This document shows, one piece after another, positions 16,908 to 25,923 of a stretch of 64,000 nt of DNA. The stretch covers positions 124,001 to 188,000 of the forward strand of contig NZ_JANCTC010000002.1 of the NCBI RefSeq assembly GCF_024297145.1. The letters are read 5' to 3'. A program made the translations under genes and the position numbers. Position 1 is the stretch's first letter. Each line of letters starts with the position of its first letter. The notes beneath the pieces are model-generated. The model made no database searches. It worked only from the letters and a program-made list of their open reading frames with translations, and was not told the DNA's origin. Source of the DNA: Mesorhizobium sp. LMG 17147. GTDB taxonomy: Bacteria; Pseudomonadota; Alphaproteobacteria; Rhizobiales; Rhizobiaceae.

Positions 16908-17573
16908 TCAGCGCGCCGCCTTGAACCGGCGCTCGACCAGCCGCAACGCGAAAAGCAGTGCATAGCCGGTCAACAGGTACATCGCCGTCACCACCAGATA
17001 GACCTCGACAATGCGGAACGTGTTGAAGTTGATCCACTGGGCGCCGTAGGTGAGCTCGGGTACCGAGATGACCGATGCCACGGACGTGTCCTTGAAGAGC
17101 GATATGAATGTGTTGGAAAGCGCCGGCAGGGTTATGCGCAGCATCGTCGGCAGGCGCACGTGGAGCAGCCTTTGCCATGGCGTCAGGCCGATTGCCTTGC
17201 CGGCGTCGAGCTGTCCGCGCGGCACCGCCTCGAGCCCCGAGCGAAACACCTCGACCAGGTAGGCGCCGCTGTAGAGCGATAGCGTGGCAACAAATGAGGT
17301 TTGCGCACTGTAGGCAATGTCGACCACCGTCGGCAGGCCGTAGAAGACCAGATAGACGAGCAGGATCAGCGGCACGTTGCGGATGAACTCGACATAGGCC
17401 GCGATGATGGTCCGCACCGCACGTCCGGCCGATACATACCAGACCGCCAGAACGAGCCCGATGACGATGCCGATCGCGATCGAGATGACGGCCAGTTCGA
17501 GGCTTAACAGCAGTCCGCCCCAGAGCTTGTCGAAATGCCGCCAGATCAGGTTGAAGTTGAGGGTATAACCCAT
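16908..17573 (-). CDS. Amino-acid ABC transporter permease
   Basis: A 221-residue permease, paralogous to the gene after it. Hydrophobic segments begin at LWGGLLLSLELAVISIAIG, and the cytoplasmic EAA-like loop is LEAVPRGQLDAGKAIGLTPW. It belongs to the HisM-type family of polar amino acid importers. It follows the binding-protein gene by 68 bases and is tightly packed against the next permease, consistent with one operon. Confidence 0.93.
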   Translation of the reverse strand: MGYTLNFNLIWRHFDKLWGGLLLSLELAVISIAIGIVIGLVLAVWYVSAGRAVRTIIAAYVEFIRNVPLILLVYLVFYGLPTVVDIAYSAQTSFVATLSLYSGAYLVEVFRSGLEAVPRGQLDAGKAIGLTPWQRLLHVRLPTMLRITLPALSNTFISLFKDTSVASVISVPELTYGAQWINFNTFRIVEVYLVVTAMYLLTGYALLFALRLVERRFKAAR

Positions 17574-17641
17574 GCATCCCCGTCATAGAGGGCTGTGATG
17601 AGAGGGGGGCGGAAGGACGTTTGTCCTTCCGCCTGCTTGCA

Positions 17642-18523
17642 TCAGATGACCGGGAAACCGGGATGGCGGGCCGGCGGCTCCTGTCCGAAATAATCCTTGA
17701 ACGCAGCGTCGTAGAGTGCCGTTTCATGGCCGAACATGGCGATGGTGAAGGTCTGGTTGACGAAGGTCAGCCAGTCGAGGTCGCCCTGCCGCAGTGCGGC
17801 GCCATAAAGCATCGAGAACCAGCTCTTGCCGGCATCGAAGTATTTGTCCGGATTGCGCGAGGCGAGCCAGCGGACCGTTGACAGATCAACCGCGGCAGCG
17901 TCGACGCGCTTGGATTCCAGGGCCTGCAGCACGTTGGCCTGCGTGTCTATCTGCATCACCTGCGACTCCGGAAGGACGATATGCACATTTGCCTCGGCAT
18001 CGACGTTTTGCAGAATGGAAATCCGGGTCGCCGAGCCGGCGGCAAGCAGCTTGTCGAAGGTCTTGTTCTCGGCGTTCGGAAGGGTCAGCAAGGCGATGCC
18101 TTCGACGTAGTAGGGCCTGGAGAAGTGGATCAACTGCGAGCGCTGGGCGGTCATGGTCATGAACTGGATGGTGATGTCGACCTTGTTGGTGGTCACGTTC
18201 GGAATGCGCTGAGCCGGATCCTGCATGACGAATTCGACTTTGGTCGGGTCGTCGAAGAGCCCCTTGGCGAGAATGCGACCCATGGTGATGTCCATGCCCA
18301 CCAGTTCGCCGGCGTCGTTCTCGAAATGCCAGGGCGCATTGGTGCTGCCGGTGCCGACGATCACCTTGCCGCGCTCGAGGACGGTGCGCAGCAGGCTGTC
18401 CGGCGCTGCCTGGGCCGCCGCTTTCTGAACGTCGACCGCGGTAGCGGCGCTCATCACTCCGGCCGTTGCAAGCCCGGCCATTCCCAGTTTCAGAAATTCA
18501 CGTCTTTTGGATGTGTCGTTCAC
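17642..18523 (-). CDS. Tat-exported amino-acid-type ABC substrate-binding protein
   Basis: A 293-residue periplasmic binding protein of family 3 (polar amino acids). The N-terminus has a twin-arginine-like signal (SKRREFLKLGMAGLATAGV) with cleavage near AAAQA, about residue 38. The mature part shows GKVIVGTGSTNAPWHFENDA, LVGMDITMGRILAKGLF and the ligand-site segment VDITIQFMTMTAQRS. The ligand is not identifiable. It is the first gene of the importer operon, and the intergenic region upstream carries the IclR candidate operator. Tat export of the binding protein is less usual than Sec. Confidence 0.92.
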   Translation of the reverse strand: MNDTSKRREFLKLGMAGLATAGVMSAATAVDVQKAAAQAAPDSLLRTVLERGKVIVGTGSTNAPWHFENDAGELVGMDITMGRILAKGLFDDPTKVEFVMQDPAQRIPNVTTNKVDITIQFMTMTAQRSQLIHFSRPYYVEGIALLTLPNAENKTFDKLLAAGSATRISILQNVDAEANVHIVLPESQVMQIDTQANVLQALESKRVDAAAVDLSTVRWLASRNPDKYFDAGKSWFSMLYGAALRQGDLDWLTFVNQTFTIAMFGHETALYDAAFKDYFGQEPPARHPGFPVI

Positions 18524-18593
18524 GGCGACCTCCTTTCGTGTTGTGTTCCCCTTTGGACCAGCGATACAGGCATCGGTTGCAACTGATGTAATT

Positions 18594-18631
18594 GTCTCTT
18601 ACAAGAGACGCCTGTACTCTGTACAAGACAG
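18594..18631. promoter_or_regulatory. Candidate IclR operator between the importer operon and its regulator
   Basis: GTCTCTT-AC-AAGAGAC (18594-18609) is an inverted repeat with 7-bp arms. The half-site TACAAGAGAC (18600-18609) recurs as TACAAGACAG at 18622-18631, 22 bases on, about two helical turns. The pair lies in the 128-bp divergent space between the binding-protein gene and the IclR gene, where an IclR protein would control both. It is inferred from position and symmetry. Confidence 0.5.
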
Positions 18632-18651
18632 ATTAACATCAGGGATCGATA

Positions 18652-19455
18652 ATGCAAGATGGCAATGCATTGGCCGCTCGACCGGACGTCGGACTGGACG
18701 AAGACAAGACCTCGGGCTCTCGGGAGAAGGGTCTCAACCGAGTTCTCCAGATTTTGGAGTTTCTCCACACGACACAGCGCGCGATCGGCGTTGGCGACCT
18801 TGCCAAGGGGGTGAACGCGCCGCGTTCGACGACTTATACGCTGGTGCGCTCGCTGGTCGACGCTGGCCTGCTGGAGATGGCCGGAGACGGCAATCGGGTC
18901 TATTTCGGAAAGAAGCTTTATCTCTACGGAATGGACTATGTGCGGGGCAACGACCTGCTCAGGCGAGGGCGCCAGGAAGTCGACCATCTGTCGCGCGAGA
19001 CCGGCGAGACCTCGGAGCTGTGCATGCTGCAAGGCGGCCGCTACACCATCGTCCATTCAAGCCCGGGAACGAGGCCATTCAGGATCAGTTCGGCGACGGG
19101 TCTGCAAATACCGCTTCCCTGGACAGCTTCCGGGCGGCTGCTCCTCGCCGGGTTCGACAGGGCGGCGATCGAGGATATGGTCTCGGAAGACGATCTCGTG
19201 CTGCCGGACGGCCGCAGGTTGCGGCTCGACGATTTCATAGCCGACATCGCCGTCGCCAAATCGGCCGGCTACTGCGTCACCTCCGGCCTTGTCGATGCCT
19301 ACACGAAATGCCTGGCCGCGCCGGTCTTTTCAGCGCCGGGCAGGGTCGAGGCGACGATGTGCCTGGTGGTTCCGATCGATACTTCGAGCGAAAAGACCGA
19401 CGATCTGATAGCGTTGTTGCGCGAGCGCGCCGCACGGCTTTCGATCGCGGCATAG
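18652..19455 (+). CDS. IclR-family transcriptional regulator
   Basis: A 267-residue regulator. The N-terminal winged helix-turn-helix is seen in GLNRVLQILEFLHTTQRAIG and APRSTTYTLVRSLVDAGLLE. The C-terminal IclR effector domain runs from about residue 95, with ETSELCMLQGGRYTIVHSSP, TASGRLLLAGFD and MCLVVPIDTSSEKTDDLIAL. It is divergent from the importer/RidA/PLP-enzyme operon and is the likely local, substrate-responsive regulator. The extra N-terminal 20 residues are charged and atypical; a shorter start is possible. Confidence 0.92.
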   Translation: MQDGNALAARPDVGLDEDKTSGSREKGLNRVLQILEFLHTTQRAIGVGDLAKGVNAPRSTTYTLVRSLVDAGLLEMAGDGNRVYFGKKLYLYGMDYVRGNDLLRRGRQEVDHLSRETGETSELCMLQGGRYTIVHSSPGTRPFRISSATGLQIPLPWTASGRLLLAGFDRAAIEDMVSEDDLVLPDGRRLRLDDFIADIAVAKSAGYCVTSGLVDAYTKCLAAPVFSAPGRVEATMCLVVPIDTSSEKTDDLIALLRERAARLSIAA

Positions 19456-19487
19456 CGCTTTTCCAGCAGGCCGGCGCCGGCGTTCGT

Positions 19488-19691
19488 TCAAGCAATAATG
19501 TCTGGAATGATCTTGTCTTCCAGCGCCATCAGCCTGTCCTTCAGGAAAAGCTTCTTTTTCTTCATGCGCTGGATCTGCAGCGGGTCGCAATTCATGGCGA
19601 TCATCGCATTGATGGCCGCGTCGAAATCGGCGTGTTCCTGCTTCAGCCGGGAATATTCGAGGCGGATATCCGCCTGTTCCTGATCGGACAT
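19488..19691 (-). CDS. YdcH/DUF465 family small protein
   Basis: A 67-residue helical protein (MSDQEQADIRLEYSRLKQEH...). It has the DUF465 pattern of two helices around the lysine-rich MKKKKLFLKDRLMALEDKI. The family is small, coiled-coil and functionally uncharacterised; it is frequent in alphaproteobacteria. It sits back to back with a second DUF465 gene at 19931, in opposite orientation, a pairing seen in rhizobia. The start follows a less convincing site, and a longer start near 19781 would add residues not typical of the family. Confidence 0.85.
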   Translation of the reverse strand: MSDQEQADIRLEYSRLKQEHADFDAAINAMIAMNCDPLQIQRMKKKKLFLKDRLMALEDKIIPDIIA

Positions 19692-19930
19692 TTTTACCGT
19701 CTGCACGTCTGCGGCGCCCAAACACTGGGCCTGATTGGGCGGGACCGGGGCCTTCTTGCACCGGCGCGCAGCCCATACCACATTTCACATTGTCGTGGAA
19801 TGCTACCACGCAGCATTCGACATCGGTGCTCGATGGTGGCACACTGTCATTATGCCGTCACAGAAGCGAGCCTGCGGTGGACGTGCCTTGGCGGCTGCAA
19901 TCGAGGAAACCATGAAAGGGAGAACCAATC

Positions 19931-20110
19931 ATGTCTCTTGCATCCCATCTTGATGAGCTGCAGCGGAAACACGGCGACATCGAACGGGAAATCGACGATG
20001 CGATGGCCCATCCATCGGTAGACGACCTCGAAATCGTGAATCTCAAGCGGCGCAAGCTGGCGCTCAAGGACGAGATTGAAAAACTGAAGGCGAAACCGAC
20101 GACGCACTGA
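19931..20110 (+). CDS. YdcH/DUF465 family small protein
   Basis: A 59-residue protein beginning MSLASHLDELQRKHGDIER and ending LKAKPTTH. It contains the DUF465 helix pair and the conserved NLKRRKLALKDEIEKL, matching the -strand neighbour at 19488 in design. GGGAGAACC precedes the ATG. A GC-rich hairpin follows at 20131. It is too short to be found by usual length cut-offs but has a clear ribosome binding site and family signature. Confidence 0.88.
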   Translation: MSLASHLDELQRKHGDIEREIDDAMAHPSVDDLEIVNLKRRKLALKDEIEKLKAKPTTH

Positions 20111-20130
20111 AGCCCTTCCAGGACTAGAAG

Positions 20131-20157
20131 CGCGCGCCGCCCGGCGCGCGTCTCTTT
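20131..20157 (+). terminator. Terminator-like hairpin after the DUF465 gene
   Basis: CGCGCGCC (20131-20138), loop GCCC, GGCGCGCG (20143-20150), followed by TCTCTTT. It is a strong 8-bp stem with a modest U-rich tail, placed 21 bases after the DUF465 stop, and could end that transcript before ispG. Confidence 0.6.
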
Positions 20158-20317
20158 CCGGTGGCATATCGCTATGCTGCCGGAAACGCCTGTGGATTTG
20201 CGGCAAGCTGCCGTCTTGTCATTTCCGATTTGCTAGGCCTGCGCGCCAGTCGCCATTGACAAGCCATCTTTGCTCCTCCACCTCATGCCCGGACCTTCAA
20301 GATTAAAGGCAGCCGGC

Positions 20318-21571
20318 ATGACCGGATATTTTTCCTCACCCTTCCCACGCCGCAGGTCGGTCGGTGTCGATGTCGGCGGCGTGATTGTCGGCGGCGGCGC
20401 GCCGGTCGTCGTCCAGTCAATGACCAACACCGACACGGCCGATGTCGATCAGACGGTCGCACAGGTGGCGGCGCTGCATCGCGCCGGCTCCGAGATCGTG
20501 CGCATAACCGTCGATCGCGACGAAAGCGCTGCCGCCGTGCCGGCCATCCGCGAGCGGCTGGAACGACTCGGCATCGACGTGCCGCTGGTCGGCGATTTCC
20601 ATTATATCGGCCACAAGCTCCTGGCCGACCACCCGGCCTGCGCCGAGGCACTGGCCAAATACCGCATCAATCCCGGCAATGTCGGCTTCAAGGACAAGAA
20701 AGACCGGCAGTTCGCCGCGATCGTCGAGATGGCGATCCGATACGACAAACCGGTACGCATCGGCGTCAATTGGGGTTCGCTCGACCAGGAGCTGCTGACC
20801 CGGCTGATGGACGACAACCAGGCCCAGGGCTTTGCGCTGACCGCCCAGGAAGTGACGCGCGAGGCAATCGTGCGGTCGGCAATCCTGTCGGCCGAAATGG
20901 CTGAAGAGATCGGCCTTGCCCGCGAGAAAATCATCCTGTCGGCCAAGGTCAGCGGCGTGCAGGATCTGATCGCCGTCTACACCGAGCTTGCCACCCGTTC
21001 CGACCATGCGCTGCACCTCGGCCTGACGGAGGCGGGCATGGGCTCGAAAGGCATCGTCGCCTCGTCCGCGGCCATGGGCATCCTGCTTCAGCAGGGCATT
21101 GGCGACACCATCCGCATCTCGCTGACGCCGGAGCCAAACGGCGACCGCACGCGCGAGGTGCAGGTGTCGCAGGAGCTGTTGCAGACCATGGGCTTCCGGC
21201 AGTTCGTGCCGATCGTTGCCGCCTGCCCGGGCTGCGGGCGCACAACTTCGACCGTGTTCCAGGAGCTTGCCCAGAACATCCAGGCCGACCTGCGCAAGAA
21301 CATGCCGGTGTGGCGCGAACAATATCCCGGCGTCGAGAACCTCAAGGTCGCGGTGATGGGTTGCATCGTCAACGGTCCGGGCGAATCCAAACACGCCGAT
21401 ATCGGCATTTCGCTGCCCGGCACCGGTGAGACGCCGACCGCCCCGGTGTTCGTCGACGGCAAGAAGGCGGCGACCCTGCGCGGCCCGTCGATCGCCGCGG
21501 ATTTCGAGAAAATGGTTTCCGACTACATCGAACGGCGGTTTGGGCAACACGGCAAAGCCGCGGCGGAGTAG
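20318..21571 (+). CDS. ispG: 4-hydroxy-3-methylbut-2-enyl diphosphate synthase (flavodoxin)
   Basis: A 417-residue iron-sulfur enzyme of the MEP isoprenoid pathway. It turns MEcPP into HMBPP. The TIM-barrel part starts at [17 protein letters not shown]. The [4Fe-4S] cysteines are in [15 protein letters not shown] and [11 protein letters not shown], the family's conserved C-terminal motifs. I chose the ATG at 20318 because [18 protein letters not shown] begins the conserved region; upstream in-frame starts at 20270 and 20285 are less likely. Confidence 0.96.
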   Translation: MTGYFSSPFPRRRSVGVDVGGVIVGGGAPVVVQSMTNTDTADVDQTVAQVAALHRAGSEIVRITVDRDESAAAVPAIRERLERLGIDVPLVGDFHYIGHKLLADHPACAEALAKYRINPGNVGFKDKKDRQFAAIVEMAIRYDKPVRIGVNWGSLDQELLTRLMDDNQAQGFALTAQEVTREAIVRSAILSAEMAEEIGLAREKIILSAKVSGVQDLIAVYTELATRSDHALHLGLTEAGMGSKGIVASSAAMGILLQQGIGDTIRISLTPEPNGDRTREVQVSQELLQTMGFRQFVPIVAACPGCGRTTSTVFQELAQNIQADLRKNMPVWREQYPGVENLKVAVMGCIVNGPGESKHADIGISLPGTGETPTAPVFVDGKKAATLRGPSIAADFEKMVSDYIERRFGQHGKAAAE

Positions 21572-21575
21572 TTCG

Positions 21576-22430
21576 ATGCGGCGTTTGCTTGGGGCGACGC
21601 TGGTTGTCATTTCCGGGCTGGGCTGGGCGGCGGCCGTCCAGGCCGATCCGCCGCGGCCCGCCAAGCAGAAGCTGATCGATCGAGTTTGCGATCTTATCGA
21701 GACGCATGCCGACCAGAACGGCCTGCCCCGGGATTTCTTTGCCCGGCTGATCTGGAAGGAGAGTCGTTTCGATCCCAACGCGGTCAGCCCCGTCGGCGCG
21801 GAGGGTATCGCCCAATTCATGCCGGGTACCGCCAAGATGCGCGGGCTCGCCAATTCGTTCGATATCGAGCAGGCTATCCCGGCCTCGGCAAAATATCTCG
21901 CCGAAATGAAGACCGGCTTTGGCAATCTGGGCCTCGCCGCCGCAGCCTACAATGCTGGCGAGAGCCGGGTGACGCGCTGGCTGAATTCCGGTGGATTCCT
22001 CCCGATGGAGACCGAAAGCTACGTCCTGGACGTTATGGGCGAGCCGGCCGACAGGTTCACCGATGCCGCGTATGCCGGCGTCATCCGGCCGCTCGACAAG
22101 AAGGCGAGTTTCGCTGCCGCTTGCCGCGAGCTGCCGGTGATCATGTCCAGAACCGTGCCGATGTCGTCGATCAACATCAAGCCGTGGGGCGTGCAGGTGG
22201 CCGGCAATTTCCGTCGCGCCGCGGCGCTCAATCAGTGGAGCAACGTGAAGCGCCGGTTTCCAGCCTTGCTCAGCGGTCGCGATCCGGTGGTCAGCCGGGT
22301 ACGCACACCGATCGGCAGACGCGGCATCTATGCGGTGCGGATCGGCGCCGACACCAAAGCCAAGGCCGACGATATTTGCCAGAAACTGCACAGCGTGGGC
22401 GGCGCATGCATCGTGGTGCGCAATCGGTAA
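21576..22430 (+). CDS. Lytic murein transglycosylase with SLT and SPOR-like domains
   Basis: A 284-residue exported protein. The signal peptide ends near VQA, residue 23. Residues 36-150 form the SLT domain, with the catalytic glutamate in LIWKESRFDPNAVSP and the motifs GAEGIAQFMPGTA and AAAYNAGESRV. The last 60 residues (GRRGIYAVRIGADTKAKADD...) resemble a SPOR-like peptidoglycan-binding tail. It cleaves the glycan backbone and likely acts at the septum or sidewall. The start lies five bases after the ispG stop, so it is probably co-transcribed, although the functions differ. Confidence 0.88.
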   Translation: MRRLLGATLVVISGLGWAAAVQADPPRPAKQKLIDRVCDLIETHADQNGLPRDFFARLIWKESRFDPNAVSPVGAEGIAQFMPGTAKMRGLANSFDIEQAIPASAKYLAEMKTGFGNLGLAAAAYNAGESRVTRWLNSGGFLPMETESYVLDVMGEPADRFTDAAYAGVIRPLDKKASFAAACRELPVIMSRTVPMSSINIKPWGVQVAGNFRRAAALNQWSNVKRRFPALLSGRDPVVSRVRTPIGRRGIYAVRIGADTKAKADDICQKLHSVGGACIVVRNR

Positions 22431-22586
22431 GCGATATGTGCGTTTCGCGCCATTGCTGCCATCTTGCTCCCCGTGGGCACTTCGTCCTCGACACGTGAAT
22501 CATATTTTCGGCGAACCGTTAGCCAGGTCTTGCATCGTCGTCGATGCGGGTTAAGGTCCCCGCGATTTTTCGCGAAAGGGATCAGC

Positions 22587-23783
22587 ATGGCCGGCTTCAA
22601 GACACTGGACGACATCGGCAATATCAGCGGCAAGCGTGTGCTGGTGCGTGTCGACCTCAACGTTCCCGTCACCGAGGGCAAGGTCACCGACGCCACCCGC
22701 ATCGAGCGCATTGCGCCGACCATCGCCGAGCTCTCCGGCAAGGGAGCCAAGGTCATCCTGCTTGCCCATTTCGGCCGGCCCAAGGATGGACCGGCGCCCG
22801 AATTCTCGCTCGAACCGATCGCCAGGGCGACGGCGGACGTGCTCGGCCGCCCCGTCGGCTTTGCCGCCGACTGCATCGGCGACAAGGCCGCAAATGCCGT
22901 TGCTGCCATGAACGGTGGCGACGTGCTGCTGCTCGAGAACACCCGCTTCCACAAGGGCGAGGAGAAGAACGACCCAGCCTTCACCGAAAAGCTCGCCGCT
23001 AACGGCGACATCTTCGTCAACGACGCCTTCTCTGCTGCGCACCGTGCCCATTCGTCGACAGAAGGGCTGGCGCATGTGCTGCCGGCCTTCGCAGGGCGCA
23101 CCATGCAGGCCGAACTCGATGCGCTGGAAAAGGGGCTTGGCAATCCCGCCCGCCCGGTTGTCGCCATCGTCGGCGGCGCCAAAGTCTCGACCAAGATCGA
23201 CCTGTTGATGAACCTTGTGAAGAAGGTCGACGCGCTGGTCATCGGCGGCGGCATGGCCAATACGTTTCTAGCGGCGCGCGGCACCGACGTCGGGAAATCC
23301 TTGTGCGAGCATGATCTCGCGACCACCGCCAAGCAGATCATGATCGAGGCGGCCGAGGCCGGCTGCGCCGTCATCCTGCCCGCCGACGGCGTCGTCGCCA
23401 GGGAGTTCAGGGCCGGCGCCGCCAACGAGACCGTCGCCATAGCAGACGTGCCGGCCGACGGCATGATCCTCGACGTCGGCGTAAAAACCGTGAAGACCAT
23501 TGCCGAATGGATCGATCGCGCCGCGACGCTGGTCTGGAACGGGCCGCTCGGCGCTTTCGAAATCGAGCCATTCGACCACGCAACGGTGGCGACGGCCAGG
23601 CACGCGGCAGCGCGCACCAAGGCCGGCAGACTGGTCTCGGTCGCTGGCGGCGGCGACACGGTGGCGGCGCTCAACCATGCCGGCGTCAGCGATGATTTTA
23701 CGTATGTATCGACGGCCGGCGGCGCTTTCCTCGAATGGATGGAAGGCAAGCCCTTGCCCGGCGTCGACGTCTTGAAGCGCTGA
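22587..23783 (+). CDS. pgk: Phosphoglycerate kinase
   Basis: A 398-residue enzyme of glycolysis/gluconeogenesis (1,3-bisphosphoglycerate with ADP to 3-phosphoglycerate and ATP). It has the N-terminal signature [26 protein letters not shown], the [18 protein letters not shown] region, the nucleotide-binding GGGMANTF and the C-terminal [19 protein letters not shown] precedes the ATG at 22587. It is followed by the class I aldolase gene; gap and tkt, its usual partners, are about 18 kb away on the other strand. Confidence 0.97.
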   Translation: MAGFKTLDDIGNISGKRVLVRVDLNVPVTEGKVTDATRIERIAPTIAELSGKGAKVILLAHFGRPKDGPAPEFSLEPIARATADVLGRPVGFAADCIGDKAANAVAAMNGGDVLLLENTRFHKGEEKNDPAFTEKLAANGDIFVNDAFSAAHRAHSSTEGLAHVLPAFAGRTMQAELDALEKGLGNPARPVVAIVGGAKVSTKIDLLMNLVKKVDALVIGGGMANTFLAARGTDVGKSLCEHDLATTAKQIMIEAAEAGCAVILPADGVVAREFRAGAANETVAIADVPADGMILDVGVKTVKTIAEWIDRAATLVWNGPLGAFEIEPFDHATVATARHAAARTKAGRLVSVAGGGDTVAALNHAGVSDDFTYVSTAGGAFLEWMEGKPLPGVDVLKR

Positions 23784-23923
23784 GTGCGACCGCAAGAGCA
23801 GCGCGAAGGAGTGCGCCCGCGACTTTCAATCGATTCGCGCTTGTTTGACGAAATGGTTCGACTTGAACCTGCGTTGCTCTGGTGGTCTGCTGGGCGTGGA
23901 TCAATTCTTTCAGGAGAAGCACG

Positions 23924-24949
23924 ATGAGCGAACGTCTCGAGGACATTGCCGCCGCGATGGTGGCCGATGGCAAAGGCTTGCTGGCGGCCGACGAAAGCTC
24001 CGGCACCATCAAGAAACGCTTCGACGTCATCGGCGTCGAGTCGACCGCCGACAGCCGGCGCGACTATCGCGAGATGATGTTCCGGGCCAGCGAGGCAATG
24101 ACCAAATACATTTCCGGCGTCATCCTCTATGACGAGACCATCCACCAGAAGGCCGCCGACGGCACGCCGCTCGTCGACATCATCAAGGCATCAGGCGCCA
24201 TCCCCGGCATCAAGGTCGACGCCGGCGCCAAGCCTCTGGCCGGCTTTCCCGGCGACACCATTACCGAAGGCCTGGACGGCCTGCGCGAACGCCTCGCCGA
24301 CTACTACAAGCTCGGCGCCCGCTTTGCCAAATGGCGCGCGGTGATCGACATCGATGTTTCCAAGGGCGTGCCTTCCGCCACCTCGATCGCCTCGAACGCC
24401 CATGCGCTCGCCCGTTACGCCGCGCTTTGCCAGGAAGCCGGCATCGTGCCGATCGTCGAGCCGGAGGTGCTGATGGACGGTGCCCACGACATCGACACGT
24501 GCTACGAGATCAGCAAGGCGACACTGACAAAGTTGTACACCGAGCTCTATGCGGCCCGCGTCGCGCTCGAAGGCACCATCCTGAAACCGAACATGGTCCT
24601 CGCCGGCAAGAAATCGGGCAAGGTCAGCAGCCCCGGGGAAGTCGCCGAAAAGACCATAAAACTGTTCCGCGAGACGGTGCCGGCGGCGATTGGAGGCATC
24701 GCCTTCCTTTCGGGCGGACAATCGGACGAGGAGGCGACCGCCAACCTCAATGCCATCAACGCCATCGGCCCGCATCCGTGGAAGCTGACCTTCTCCTATG
24801 GCCGCGCCTTGCAGGCCGCTCCGCAGAAGGCCTGGGGCGGCAAGGCAGCGAACGTCGCCGCCGCGCAGGCCGCCTTCGCCCATCGCGCCCACATGAACCA
24901 TCTGGCGGCGCTTGGACAATGGCAGCCGACGCTTGAGCAAGCCGCCTGA
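23924..24949 (+). CDS. Fructose-bisphosphate aldolase, class I
   Basis: A 341-residue class I aldolase that splits fructose-1,6-bisphosphate. It has GLLAADESSGTIKKRF, the Schiff-base lysine in LEGTILKPNMVLAGKKSG, VPIVEPEVLMDG and IAFLSGGQSDEEATANLNA. The class I (lysine-dependent) form, rather than the metal-dependent class II, is typical in this bacterial group. GCAGGAGAAGCACG precedes the ATG. It follows pgk by 140 bases on the same strand, so the two may be one operon. An intrinsic terminator follows at 24976. Confidence 0.95.
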   Translation: MSERLEDIAAAMVADGKGLLAADESSGTIKKRFDVIGVESTADSRRDYREMMFRASEAMTKYISGVILYDETIHQKAADGTPLVDIIKASGAIPGIKVDAGAKPLAGFPGDTITEGLDGLRERLADYYKLGARFAKWRAVIDIDVSKGVPSATSIASNAHALARYAALCQEAGIVPIVEPEVLMDGAHDIDTCYEISKATLTKLYTELYAARVALEGTILKPNMVLAGKKSGKVSSPGEVAEKTIKLFRETVPAAIGGIAFLSGGQSDEEATANLNAINAIGPHPWKLTFSYGRALQAAPQKAWGGKAANVAAAQAAFAHRAHMNHLAALGQWQPTLEQAA

Positions 24950-24975
24950 CCGAAGACATCTTGCGTTTCTCCCGA

Positions 24976-24998
24976 CCCGGGCTACGTGCCCGGGTTTT
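24976..24998 (+). terminator. Intrinsic terminator after the aldolase gene
   Basis: CCCGGGC (24976-24982), loop TACGT, GCCCGGG (24988-24994), then TTTTGTTT. It lies 26 bases past the aldolase stop, with a strong GC stem and a U tract. Confidence 0.85.
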
Positions 24999-25099
24999 GT
25001 TTGAAAGCAGCAAGGGCTGCAATTTCTTGCAACTGAAATGCAGCCGGGTGTCGGTATTGCTCGCTGCCGAACGTCCTCCGTGAAAAGAGGAGCAGACCT

Positions 25100-25837
25100 A
25101 TGCCAAACAACAAGATCGTTTCGCAGGAAGACTGGTTTCAGGCGCACAAGGCGCATCTGGCGCGCGAAAAGGAATTGACGCGCTTTCGCGATCGTGTCGC
25201 CGCCGAACGCCGCGAATTGCCGTGGCTGAAGATCCGCAAGGACTACGTCTTCGAGACCGAGCAAGGGCCAAAGAAACTGCCCGACCTGTTTGGCGGCAAC
25301 AGCCAGCTGATCGTCTACCATTTCATGTTCGGGCCGGGCGCCGATTATCGCTGCGAAGGCTGCTCATTCCTTGCCGATCATATCGACGGCGCCAACCAGC
25401 ATCTCAGGCACCACGATGTCTCACTTGTCGTGGTAGCGCGGGCGCCATTGGCCGAATTGCTGCCCTACAAGCAGCGTATGGGATGGAAATTCGACTGGGT
25501 GTCGTCCTACGCCTCGGACTTCAACTTCGATATGCAGGTGTCATTCACGGACAAGCAGATCGCGGCCGGCGATACGACCTACAATTTCGAGCGGCGTGCG
25601 CGAAACTCGAAAGACCTTCCCGGCGCCAGCGTGTTCTATCGCGACGAGAAGGGCGACATCTTCCTGACCTTCGTCTTGCGCTCCCGAGGCGGCGATCCGC
25701 TGATCGGCGCCTATCATTATCTCGACCTGACGCCGAAGGGTCGCAACGAAACCGGCCCGCATCATAGCCTCGTCGACTGGGTACGGCTGCATGACGAGTA
25801 CGAAGATCAATCCGGGACACATGACTGCTGCCATTGA
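25100..25837 (+). CDS. DUF899 thioredoxin-fold protein
   Basis: A 245-residue protein of the DUF899 family, which has a thioredoxin-like fold. Family features are LPWLKIRKDYVFETEQGPKK, LIVYHFMFGPGADYRCEGCS with a CxxC pair, LVVVARAPLAELLPYKQRMG and GASVFYRDEKGDIFLTFVL. Most relatives are uncharacterised, some annotated as arylsulfotransferase-like or iron-responsive; I do not assign a function. AAGAGGAGCAG precedes the ATG. The C-terminus ends in a short Cys/His-containing tail (THDCCH). Confidence 0.87.
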   Translation: MPNNKIVSQEDWFQAHKAHLAREKELTRFRDRVAAERRELPWLKIRKDYVFETEQGPKKLPDLFGGNSQLIVYHFMFGPGADYRCEGCSFLADHIDGANQHLRHHDVSLVVVARAPLAELLPYKQRMGWKFDWVSSYASDFNFDMQVSFTDKQIAAGDTTYNFERRARNSKDLPGASVFYRDEKGDIFLTFVLRSRGGDPLIGAYHYLDLTPKGRNETGPHHSLVDWVRLHDEYEDQSGTHDCCH

Positions 25838-25923
25838 GGCGGCAAGGGTGTCATTGTAAGGTCGTTCACCTCCAATGCAACATGCGCTAAGTGCTGTTCG
25901 CTATGCCCTAAAAGGGACTTGCC

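Noticed and set aside
20417..21925. A 502-residue minus-strand frame opposite ispG and the lytic transglycosylase
   Set aside because: It spans two clear genes in antisense, with the composition expected of a shadow frame and no recognisable fold.
22328..24145. A 605-residue minus-strand frame opposite pgk and fba
   Set aside because: It is an antisense frame over two conserved metabolic genes; there are no motifs and the start is unsupported.
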